This document shows positions 1 through 5,370 of a stretch of 5,370 bases of DNA, piece after piece. This DNA comes from an uncultured Elioraea sp. GTDB lineage: Bacteria; Pseudomonadota; Alphaproteobacteria; Acetobacterales; Acetobacteraceae. Position numbers and translations under genes: made by a program. Location: positions 1 through 5,370 of the forward strand of contig CALKJX010000190.1 in assembly GCA_937995555.1 (NCBI GenBank), given 5' to 3'. Below the pieces are notes generated by a model. That model ran no database searches and was not told where the DNA came from. It saw only the letters and a list, made by a program, of their open reading frames with translations. The first letter of the stretch is position 1. The number at the start of each line of letters is the position of its first letter.

Positions 1-489
1 GCTGATGCCGATCGCGATCATCGCGTTCTCGAGCGCGGGGCCCAGGAAGGCCGCGAGCGCGATCGCCAGGATCAGGAACGGACAGGCCAGCATCGCGTCG
101 GTGAAGCGGCTGATCAGCGCGTCGATCCAGCCGCCGCGGAATCCAGCGAGCATGCCGATCGGCACGCCGGCGGCCATGGCGATCCCGACCGAGACGACTC
201 CCGCGAGCAAACTTGCGCGCGCGCCCCAGATCACGCGCGACAGCACATCGCGGCCGTTCTCGTCCGTGCCGAACCAGTGCAGCAGCGAGGGCGCGCGGCG
301 GATCGCCGTCCAGGACGTGCGGGTCGGGTCGTAGGGCGCGACCAACGGGGCCAGCACGGCGATCGCGACGAACAGGACCACGATCCCCAGGCCCACCATG
401 GCGATGCGGTGGCGCGCGAGTCGGCGCAGCGACCGGCGCGTCGGGCTGTCGATGCGCTCGGGCTCAGCGGCGACGGCGAGCGTGCTCAT
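1..489 (-). CDS. dppC: DppC-type ABC importer permease, N-terminal part (runs off left edge)
   Basis: This is the inner-membrane permease that would pair with the DppB-type protein next to it to form the channel of a peptide/nickel/opine-family importer. The 163 visible residues show a basic cytoplasmic N-terminus (residues 1-28), a first membrane helix at about 29-50, the strong family motif GTDENGRDVLSRVIWGAR at 74-91, then helices at about 95-116 and 134-150. The stretch DAMLACPFLILAI near 131-143 is also typical of the family. DppC proteins usually have about 280-300 residues, so a little over half is present; the EAA loop that contacts the ATPase lies outside the window. The ATG at 489 overlaps the dppB stop as ATGA and has no clear Shine-Dalgarno sequence before it, so translation is probably coupled to dppB. 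The letter C denotes the position in the family; the substrate is not known. Confidence 0.95.
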   Translation of the reverse strand, partial: MSTLAVAAEPERIDSPTRRSLRRLARHRIAMVGLGIVVLFVAIAVLAPLVAPYDPTRTSWTAIRRAPSLLHWFGTDENGRDVLSRVIWGARASLLAGVVSVGIAMAAGVPIGMLAGFRGGWIDALISRFTDAMLACPFLILAIALAAFLGPALENAMIAIGIS

Positions 490-1433
490 GCGTGGCGGAG
501 CCGCGGGTTGATGAGAATGTAGAGCACATCGGCGGCAAGGTTCAGCAGGACGTAGATCACCGCCACCACCAGCACGACTCCCTGCACCACCGGATAGTCG
601 CGGTTGAAAACGGCATCGACCACGAGCTTGCCGAAGCCCGGGATGGTGAAGACCTGCTCGGTGAGCACCGCACCCGAGAGCAGCGTGCCGAGTTCCAGCG
701 CACCGAGCGTGATCACCGGCACGAGTGCGTTGCGGAGCGCATGCTTGGCCACCACGATCCGCTCGGCCAGCCCCTTGGCGCGCGCGGTGCGCACATAGTC
801 CTGGTTCATCGCCTGCACCATCGCGCTGCGCGTGTGGCGCATCAGCACCGCGGCGATCCCCGTGCCGAGCACGAAGGCCGGCATGATCGTGGTGGCGAGC
901 GACTGGCGCCAATCGACCGTCAGCGCGACGTAGCCCGAGGGCGGCAGCCATCCCAGGTGCACGCTGAACAGCAGGATCATCATGATGCCGAGCCAGAAAT
1001 TCGGCGTCGAGATGCCGGCAAGCGCCACCCCGTTGGCGATCCAGTCGGCCGGCTGGTCCTTCTTCACCGCCGAGACGATGCCCGCCGGGATGCCGATCAG
1101 GCAGGCGATCACGAAGGCCATCAGCCCGAGCTGCAAGGTGACGGGAAGCTTCTCGAGGATCACCTTCGCGACCGGTTCGCGGATGCGCCAGGAGAAGCCG
1201 AGATCGCCCTGCAGCACCTTGAACAGCCAGAGCACATACTGTTCGTGCAACGGCCGGTCGAGATTCAGCTCGGCGCGGATCTGCGCGAGCACGAGCGGGT
1301 CGCCCCGCTCCTCGCCCGCAAGGATCAGCGCCGGATCGCCCGGCATGAGCTGCTGCAGCCCGAAGATCAGCAGCGAAACGAACAGCAGGGTGGGGATGAT
1401 CTGCCCGACCCTGCGGACCAGGAAGCCGGCCAT
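486..1433 (-). CDS. dppB: DppB-type ABC importer permease
   Basis: A complete 315-residue inner-membrane permease, close to the usual length for DppB/OppB/GsiC proteins. The N-terminus MAGFLVRRVGQIIPTLL leads into helix 1 (about 11-29), followed by the periplasmic 'MPGDPA' motif (30-35) and 'GDLGFS' (76-81). Further helices lie at about 99-121, 133-157, 183-198, 236-256 and 284-307. The EAA coupling loop, which docks on the ATPases, is at about 211-240 ('DYVRTARAKG', conserved Gly221). The protein ends in the typical 'NPRLR'. I chose the ATG at 1433 because it gives the standard family N-terminus and has an AGGGG site five bases upstream. The open frame continues upstream to a GTG at 1493, but those codons fall in the palindromic repeat. 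Downstream it overlaps dppC by ATGA. Family assignment is secure; the transported compound is not known. Confidence 0.96.
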   Translation of the reverse strand: MAGFLVRRVGQIIPTLLFVSLLIFGLQQLMPGDPALILAGEERGDPLVLAQIRAELNLDRPLHEQYVLWLFKVLQGDLGFSWRIREPVAKVILEKLPVTLQLGLMAFVIACLIGIPAGIVSAVKKDQPADWIANGVALAGISTPNFWLGIMMILLFSVHLGWLPPSGYVALTVDWRQSLATTIMPAFVLGTGIAAVLMRHTRSAMVQAMNQDYVRTARAKGLAERIVVAKHALRNALVPVITLGALELGTLLSGAVLTEQVFTIPGFGKLVVDAVFNRDYPVVQGVVLVVAVIYVLLNLAADVLYILINPRLRHA

Positions 1434-1438
1434 CCACG

Positions 1439-1443
1439 CCCCT
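1439..1443 (-). promoter_or_regulatory. Ribosome binding site of the dppB-type gene
   Basis: The minus strand reads AGGGG, then five bases (CGTGG), then the ATG at 1433. It supports the ATG at 1433 over the upstream GTG at 1493. Unlike the three coupled genes of this operon, dppB follows a 157-bp gap and therefore needs its own initiation site. Confidence 0.65.
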
Positions 1444-1482
1444 AGCTGAAGCGTCGCGATGCGGCGAAGGCCCTCACCCTGA

Positions 1483-1508
1483 CCCTCTCCCACGGGCGTG
1501 GGAGAGGG
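1483..1508. repeat. Hairpin 1 of the palindromic element
   Basis: A perfect 11-bp stem, CCCTCTCCCAC (1483-1493) paired with GTGGGAGAGGG (1498-1508), closes a 4-base loop. It is very GC-rich and would be stable in RNA. No T-run follows on the minus strand, so it does not look like a classical intrinsic terminator. Confidence 0.85.
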
Positions 1509-1529
1509 AACCGGGTGGCGCCGCCACGT

Positions 1530-1555
1530 CCCCTCTCCCGCATGCGGGAGAGGGG
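1530..1555. repeat. Hairpin 2 of the palindromic element
   Basis: A perfect 26-bp palindrome centred between 1542 and 1543. Folded as RNA it gives an 11-bp stem (CCCCTCTCCCG with CGGGAGAGGGG) and a CATG loop. On the transcript it is the first hairpin met, 35 bases after the receptor stop codon, where it could shield the receptor mRNA from 3' exonucleases. It lacks a downstream T-run. Confidence 0.85.
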
Positions 1556-1590
1556 CACGGGGAGGCCATCGGCGCTGGCATACACGCGCA

Positions 1591-3114
1591 TCAGTTCGCT
1601 GCGAGCCGCACGCCCTTGACGCGGATCAGCCCGTCCGGCACCGGTACGAAGCCCTGCACCCGCGCGGCGTAGGCGTGGATGTTCTTGCGGTGCCAGAGAT
1701 AGAGCCGGCCGCGGTCCTCGGTGATGTAGTGGCGGTACATCCGCTCGAAGATCGCCACCCGCTTCTCCTGGTCGGACTCCTCGCGCGAGGCATCGAGCAG
1801 CCGGTCCACCTCGGCGTTGGCGTACTTGCCGTCGTTCTGCGCGCCACGGCTGTGCACGAAGTTCCAGAGATTGCCGTCAGGATCGGTACGCCCCGACCAG
1901 CCGACCAGATACGCCTCGAAGTCGCCGCGCTGCGCGGCCTGGAGCGAGCTTGCGAACTCCATCGCCCGCACCGTCACCTGGAACCCGGCCTCGCCGGCCA
2001 TCGCCTGGATCACCTCGCCGACCTGGCGCATGTCCGGATTGTTCGGCACGGTGAGTTCGACGCGCACGGGTGTTGGCACACCCGCCTCGCGCAGCAGGGC
2101 GCGCGCACGCGCCACATCGCGTGTCGGCGGCTGGAGCGAGCGCACATAGTAGGGCGAGGACGGCGGCACGGCCTGCGCGGTCGGCGTGAACTGTCCGTCG
2201 TAGACCACCTGGATGATGGTGGCACGGTCGATCGCGTAGTCGAACGCCTGCCGCACCTTGGCGTGCTGGCCGATCGGCGAGCGCGCGCGGTCGCCGTTGG
2301 CGATGTTGAAGGTGATGCCCTGGTAGCCGAGCTCGTCGCCCATCGCCACGCGCAGCCGCTGGTTGCGCCGCACGGCCGGGATGTCAGTCGCCGCGATCGT
2401 TTCGGTCAGTTCGATCGCGCCCGATTGCAGGTTGGCGAGCCGCACCGTGCTGTCCGGGATCGGCAGGTAGACGATGCGGTCGAGATGCACGTTGTCCTTG
2501 TCCCAGTAGTCGGGGAAGCGCTCGACCACGATGCGGTCCTGGGCCACGCGCTCAACGAAGCGGAACGGGCCGGCGCAGACCGGCCTGAGCCCGAAATCGC
2601 GCCCCGCCGCCTCGGCGGCCTTGGGCGAGACCACCATGCCGGCGCGGTCGGTGAGCTGGGCCAGGAACGGCGCGAACGGCACCTTCAGATGGATGCGGAT
2701 CGTTTTCGCATCGACCGCCTCGACGCGGTCCATCGCATTGATCTCGCCGCGGCGGAAGCTGCCCTGCATGTTCAGGTGCCGGTTCAGGCTGTAGACGACG
2801 GCGTTCGCGTCCATCGTCTCGCCGTCGTGGAACTTCACGCCTTCGCGCAGCGTGATCGTCAGCGTCTTCGGATCGTCCCACCTGAAGCCGGTGGCGAGCT
2901 GCGGGACGATGTTGAGGTCCTTGTCGATGTCGAACAGCTTGTCGCAGATCGAGGCGAAGACGATCCGTCCGACATAGGTGCGCGCGAGCGTCGGATCCAA
3001 AATGTCCGGATCCTCGCGCAGCGCGATGCGCATAGTCTGCGCCTCCGCCGTCTTCACGGGCACCGCGACCGCGACGACCGAGGCGGCGACGGCAGCGAGA
3101 AGCAGTCTCTTCAT
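1591..3114 (-). CDS. Periplasmic solute-binding protein, SBP_bac_5 family (peptide/nickel/opine importer)
   Basis: This 507-residue receptor would capture the solute in the periplasm and deliver it to the DppB/DppC-type channel. It starts with a Sec signal peptide (basic MKR, hydrophobic core to about residue 20, likely signal peptidase I cleavage after AEA at 23-25). There is no lipobox cysteine, so it should be soluble. Family marks are 'LREGVKFHDGE' (89-99), 'VCAGPFRFVE' (179-188), 'FPDYWDKDN' (200-208), 'VRQAFDYAIDR' (287-297) and 'GWSGRTDPDGN' (405-415). Length is normal. The ATG at 3114 follows a GGGAG site and gives the signal peptide; the frame stays open upstream to 3426 but that part overlaps the ATPase gene. 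It lies 23 bases after the dppF-type stop. Cys57 and Cys180 may form a disulfide (inference). The ligand could be a peptide, opine, glutathione-like compound or another small molecule; sequence alone does not decide. Confidence 0.95.
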   Translation of the reverse strand: MKRLLLAAVAASVVAVAVPVKTAEAQTMRIALREDPDILDPTLARTYVGRIVFASICDKLFDIDKDLNIVPQLATGFRWDDPKTLTITLREGVKFHDGETMDANAVVYSLNRHLNMQGSFRRGEINAMDRVEAVDAKTIRIHLKVPFAPFLAQLTDRAGMVVSPKAAEAAGRDFGLRPVCAGPFRFVERVAQDRIVVERFPDYWDKDNVHLDRIVYLPIPDSTVRLANLQSGAIELTETIAATDIPAVRRNQRLRVAMGDELGYQGITFNIANGDRARSPIGQHAKVRQAFDYAIDRATIIQVVYDGQFTPTAQAVPPSSPYYVRSLQPPTRDVARARALLREAGVPTPVRVELTVPNNPDMRQVGEVIQAMAGEAGFQVTVRAMEFASSLQAAQRGDFEAYLVGWSGRTDPDGNLWNFVHSRGAQNDGKYANAEVDRLLDASREESDQEKRVAIFERMYRHYITEDRGRLYLWHRKNIHAYAARVQGFVPVPDGLIRVKGVRLAAN

Positions 3115-3121
3115 GACGAGG

Positions 3122-3126
3122 CTCCC
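3122..3126 (-). promoter_or_regulatory. Ribosome binding site of the solute-binding protein gene
   Basis: The minus strand reads GGGAG, seven bases before the ATG at 3114. It lies in the 23-bp gap after the dppF-type stop codon. This spacing and the signal peptide that follows fix the start. The gap is too short for a convincing separate promoter. Confidence 0.7.
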
Positions 3127-3137
3127 GTTCTTGTCGT

Positions 3138-4229
3138 TCAGGCCGTCAGGGTCGCGCCGGACGCCGTCTTCGGCAAGTCCGGCCGGAAGTGGCGGGCGAG
3201 CGCGTGCAGGCGGGCGCGCGCGGCCGGGTCGACGCCTGCCTTGCCGCTCCGCCAGGCCGGCAGGCCGCGCCAGTGATGGCAGGCGACCGCGTGGCCATCG
3301 CCCGGATCGGCGAGGGCCGGGTCGTCGCTCCGGCACCGCGCGTCCATGTGCGGGCAGCGGGTGTGGAACCGGCAGCCGGTGGGGGGATTGATCGGGCTGG
3401 GCACGTCGCCCTCGATGGTCACCCACGGCGCTGGGAGCCCGGGCTCTGGGCGCGGGATCGCGGCGAGCAGCGCGCGGGTGTAGGGGTGGCGCGGGCGCGC
3501 GAACACTTCGCGCGTAGGTCCCTGCTCGACGATCCGGCCGAGATACATCACGGCCACGCGATCTGCGATGTGGCGCACAACCGCAAGGTCGTGCGCGATC
3601 AACAGGAAGGCGAGGCCCAGCCGGTCGAGCAGATCATCCAGCAGGTTGATCACCTGCGCCTGGATCGAGACATCGAGCGCGCTCACCGGCTCGTCGCCGA
3701 CCAGCAGCTTCGGCTCGCAGGCGAGCGCGCGGGCGATGCCGATGCGCTGGCGCTGCCCGCCGGAGAACTCGTGCGGGTAGCGGGCCGCTTGCTCCGGCCT
3801 GAGCCCGACGAGGCGCAGCAGTTCGGCCACGCGATCATCGACGGCCCGGCCCTGACGCAGTCTGTGCAGGCGGATCGGCTCGGCGAGGATCTGCCCGACC
3901 GTCATGCGCGGATTGAGGCTGGCGAACGGGTCCTGGAAGATCAGCTGCATGTGCCGGCGCGCGGCGCGCAGCCGCGCCTCGCCCATCGCGGTCAGATCCG
4001 CGTCGTCGAAGCTGATCGTCCCCTCGTCAGGCTCGATCAGGCGCAGGCAGAGCCGCGCGGCGGTCGATTTGCCGCAGCCGGACTCGCCCACCAGCGCCAG
4101 CGTCTCGCCCGGCATCACCGCGATGTCGATCCCGTCCACCGCGCGCACATGCCCCGTGACGCGGCCGAACAGCCCCCCGCGCACGGGGAAGTGCTTGGTG
4201 AGCCCGCGCGCGTCGAGCAGCGGCGTCAT
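3138..4229 (-). CDS. dppF: DppF/OppF-type ATPase subunit of the ABC importer
   Basis: This 363-residue cytoplasmic ATPase would pair with the DppD-type subunit to power uptake. All nucleotide-binding motifs are intact: Walker A GESGCGKST (48-56), Q-loop Gln99 in 'LIFQDP', signature FSGGQRQR (155-162), Walker B LLVGDE (175-180), D-loop SALD (183-186) and switch His213. The 'GGQRQR' signature is the F-type form. The oligopeptide-importer C-terminal domain follows with four cysteines (Cys286, Cys292, Cys299, Cys317). This pattern is known to hold a [4Fe-4S] cluster in some DppF/DppD homologues; the cluster here is inferred. After Cys317 the protein has a further 46 residues, Arg/Ala-rich, longer than the tail of its partner and than the roughly 330-residue enterobacterial homologues. 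The ATG at 4229 overlaps the dppD-type stop as ATGA, with no clear Shine-Dalgarno sequence, indicating translational coupling. Confidence 0.96.
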   Translation of the reverse strand: MTPLLDARGLTKHFPVRGGLFGRVTGHVRAVDGIDIAVMPGETLALVGESGCGKSTAARLCLRLIEPDEGTISFDDADLTAMGEARLRAARRHMQLIFQDPFASLNPRMTVGQILAEPIRLHRLRQGRAVDDRVAELLRLVGLRPEQAARYPHEFSGGQRQRIGIARALACEPKLLVGDEPVSALDVSIQAQVINLLDDLLDRLGLAFLLIAHDLAVVRHIADRVAVMYLGRIVEQGPTREVFARPRHPYTRALLAAIPRPEPGLPAPWVTIEGDVPSPINPPTGCRFHTRCPHMDARCRSDDPALADPGDGHAVACHHWRGLPAWRSGKAGVDPAARARLHALARHFRPDLPKTASGATLTA

Positions 4230-5209
4230 GCGGCGGCGGCGAAACGGTCGAGCGGCGCCTGGACGCAGGCGGCGACGTGCCCCGGCCCGACCTCGGCGAG
4301 CGGCGGGACCTCGGTGCGGCAGCGCTCGATCACGAACGGGCAGCGGGGTGCGAAGCGGCAGCCGGGTGGCCAGGCGCGCGGGCTGGGCACCGTGCCCTCG
4401 ATGGTGGCGAGCCGCGCCACCTCCTCGTCGAGCCGCGGCACCGCGCCCATCAGCCCGACCGTGTACGGGTGCTGCGGCGTGCGGAACAATGTGTCCAAGG
4501 ACGCCTGCTCGACGACCCGGCCGGCGTACATCACCAGCACGTCATGCGCGAGCTCGGCGACCACGCCGAGGTCATGCGTGATCAGCACGATCGCCGTGCC
4601 CGTCTCCTCCGAGAGCTCGCGCATCAGGCCGAGGATCTGAGCCTGGATCGTGACATCGAGCGCGGTGGTCGGCTCGTCGGCGATCAGCACCGACGGGCGG
4701 CAGGCCATCGCCATGGCGATCATCACGCGCTGACGCATCCCGCCGGAGAGCCGGTGCGGATACTCGTCGAAGCGGCGCTCGGGTGCCGGGATGCGCACGC
4801 GCGCGAGCCAGGCGATCGCCTGCGCGCGCGCCTCCGAAGGCGAGGCGTCGGTGTGCTCGCGGATCGCCTCGACGATCTGATCGCCCACCGTGAAGGCGGG
4901 GTTCAGGCTCGTCATGGGCTCCTGGAAGATCATCGCGATACGCCCGCCGCGCAGCGCGCGCATGCGCGAATCGGAGGCGGCGAGCACATCCTCGCCCTCC
5001 AGCCGGACGCTGCCCTGGGCGCGCGCGTTCGGCGCGAGCAGGCGCATGATCGCGAGCGCCGTGACGCTCTTGCCGCAGCCCGACTCGCCGACGATCGCGA
5101 GCCGGCGGCCGGGGGCAAGCGAGAACGAGACGCCGTCCACGGCGCGCACCGTCCCTTCATCGGTGGCGAAGGAGACCGCGAGGTCGCGCACCTCGAGCAG
5201 TGGCGTCAT
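4226..5209 (-). CDS. dppD: DppD/OppD-type ATPase subunit of the ABC importer
   Basis: A complete 327-residue cytoplasmic ATPase, the usual length for DppD proteins. Motifs in order: Walker A GESGCGKSV (41-49, where Val in the last place is normal for D-type subunits), Q-loop Gln96 in 'MIFQEP', signature LSGGMRQR (154-161, the D-type 'GGMRQR' form), Walker B VLIADE (174-179), D-loop TALD (182-185) and switch His212. The C-terminal oligopeptide-importer domain has Cys284, Cys290, Cys297 and Cys315, with exactly the same spacing as in the F-type partner, so a [4Fe-4S] site is likely by homology. It forms the ATPase heterodimer with the next gene product. The ATG at 5209 overlaps the stop codon of the upstream unknown gene as ATGA; I see no good Shine-Dalgarno sequence, which again points to coupled translation. 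Confidence 0.96.
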   Translation of the reverse strand: MTPLLEVRDLAVSFATDEGTVRAVDGVSFSLAPGRRLAIVGESGCGKSVTALAIMRLLAPNARAQGSVRLEGEDVLAASDSRMRALRGGRIAMIFQEPMTSLNPAFTVGDQIVEAIREHTDASPSEARAQAIAWLARVRIPAPERRFDEYPHRLSGGMRQRVMIAMAMACRPSVLIADEPTTALDVTIQAQILGLMRELSEETGTAIVLITHDLGVVAELAHDVLVMYAGRVVEQASLDTLFRTPQHPYTVGLMGAVPRLDEEVARLATIEGTVPSPRAWPPGCRFAPRCPFVIERCRTEVPPLAEVGPGHVAACVQAPLDRFAAAA

Positions 5210-5370
5210 GAACCGGGCACGTCGTCGTTCGGCGTTCCCTCGGCCTCGACCGCGGCCAGGATCACGGCCCGGTCGAAGGTGCCGGGATGGCCGGGTCCGG
5301 CGAGGAAACGGCGATAGACCGCGTAGCGCGCCTTGCTGCGGCGATACAGCCGGCGGAGTTCCGCGATCGG
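5206..5370 (-). CDS. C-terminal end of an unrecognised protein (runs off right edge)
   Basis: An open frame enters from the right edge and ends at a TGA at 5206-5208, giving 54 residues. It begins PIAELRRLYRRSKARYAVYR and continues with 'FLAGPGHPGTFDRAV', 'ILAAVEAEG' and an acidic end 'TPNDDVPGS'. The first part is strongly basic and probably helical, with a regular Arg/Tyr pattern. I do not recognise the family and give no function. It is probably a real gene because its stop overlaps the dppD-type start in the same 4-base ATGA arrangement as two other junctions here, and because no stop interrupts the frame. No start codon is in the window. Being first in the visible operon, it may encode an enzyme or regulator linked to the transported compound, but that is inference only. 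Confidence 0.65.
   Translation of the reverse strand, partial: PIAELRRLYRRSKARYAVYRRFLAGPGHPGTFDRAVILAAVEAEGTPNDDVPGS

Larger units (their letters stand above)
1469..1567. repeat. REP-like palindromic intergenic element built on CCCTCTCCC/GGGAGAGGG
   Basis: This block fills most of the gap between the receptor gene and the dppB-type gene. It contains two strong hairpins (1483-1508 and 1530-1555) with nearly the same stem sequence, and a smaller one between them (GTGGC at 1515-1519 with GCCAC at 1523-1527). The outer ends are an imperfect inverted repeat, starting with GGCC at 1469 and ending with GGCC at 1567. Established knowledge: dispersed elements of this style are common between genes in alphaproteobacteria and xanthomonads. 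Inference: it is a multi-copy non-coding repeat, arranged as two facing units. Whether it recurs in this genome cannot be seen from one copy. Confidence 0.8.

Noticed and set aside
213..1445. Long plus-strand open frame (410 codons) opposite the dppB- and dppC-type genes
   Set aside because: The protein is a low-complexity mix of Arg, His, Asp and Glu with no family motif. It lies antisense to two clear permease genes and reflects GC-biased third positions.
1434..1493. GTG start at 1493 for the dppB-type gene
   Set aside because: The extra 20 codons lie partly in the repeat hairpin and give a non-family leader (MGEGQGEG...). The ATG at 1433 with AGGGG fits the family N-terminus.
1483..1555. 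Intrinsic terminator ending the transcript after the receptor gene
   Set aside because: The hairpins are strong, but no T-run follows on the minus strand and the permease genes of the same importer continue downstream without a visible promoter. Partial attenuation remains possible.
1469..1567. CRISPR array
   Set aside because: There are only two related palindromic units, in a symmetrical arrangement. No regular direct repeats with unique spacers are present.
1498..3276. Long plus-strand open frame (592 codons) opposite the receptor gene
   Set aside because: It starts inside the palindromic repeat (giving the familiar spurious 'PSPACGRG' peptide) and continues as Arg/His/Asp/Val-rich sequence antisense to a well-supported receptor.
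3115..3426. Extended start of the receptor frame upstream of 3114
   Set aside because: It would add 104 residues before the signal peptide and overlap the dppF-type gene by 289 bases. The ATG at 3114 has a ribosome binding site and gives a proper signal peptide.
3189..4640. Long plus-strand open frame (483 codons) opposite the two ATPase genes
   Set aside because: It crosses the junction of two certain genes on the other strand and has a composition typical of antisense shadows.
4277..5317. Plus-strand open frame (346 codons) opposite the dppD-type gene
   Set aside because: Arg/His/Asp/Ala-rich antisense sequence without recognisable domains, fully covered by the ATPase gene and the unknown gene.

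Overview
The window is a GC-rich (about two thirds G+C by eye), densely packed stretch from a bacterium, most likely an alphaproteobacterium. The support is protein style (an SBP_bac_5 solute receptor with the motifs 'VCAGPF' and 'GWSGRTDPDG') and an intergenic palindromic repeat built on CCCTCTCCC/GGGAGAGGG, a repeat type common in that class and in some other proteobacteria. The genus cannot be fixed from the sequence; Rhodospirillales/Acetobacteraceae is a guess.

Every gene I can support is on the minus strand, so transcription runs from high to low coordinates. In that order: (1) the C-terminal 54 residues of an unrecognised protein entering from the right edge (5206-5370); (2) a DppD/OppD-type ATPase (4226-5209); (3) a DppF/OppF-type ATPase (3138-4229); (4) a periplasmic solute-binding protein with a signal peptide (1591-3114); (5) a 157-bp gap holding a REP-like palindromic element (1469-1567); (6) a DppB-type permease (486-1433); (7) the first 163 residues of a DppC-type permease (1-489), which leaves through the left edge. 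Together these form one complete peptide/nickel/opine-family ABC importer apart from the missing end of DppC. The receptor captures solute in the periplasm, DppB and DppC form the membrane channel, and DppD and DppF hydrolyse ATP on the cytoplasmic face. The substrate cannot be read from the sequence.

The layout looks like a single operon. Three junctions (unknown gene/dppD, dppD/dppF, dppB/dppC) are 4-base ATGA overlaps with no clear Shine-Dalgarno sequence before the downstream gene, as expected for translational coupling. The two genes that follow a gap, the receptor and dppB, each have a purine-rich ribosome binding site. No promoter or operon terminator lies inside the window. The long open frames on the plus strand are shadows of high-GC coding sequence.

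I found no new kind of system. The points most worth a second look are the palindromic element between receptor and permease genes, the apparent loss of the dipeptide-anchoring aspartate in the receptor, the unknown gene coupled to dppD, and the receptor gene's position between the ATPase and permease genes.
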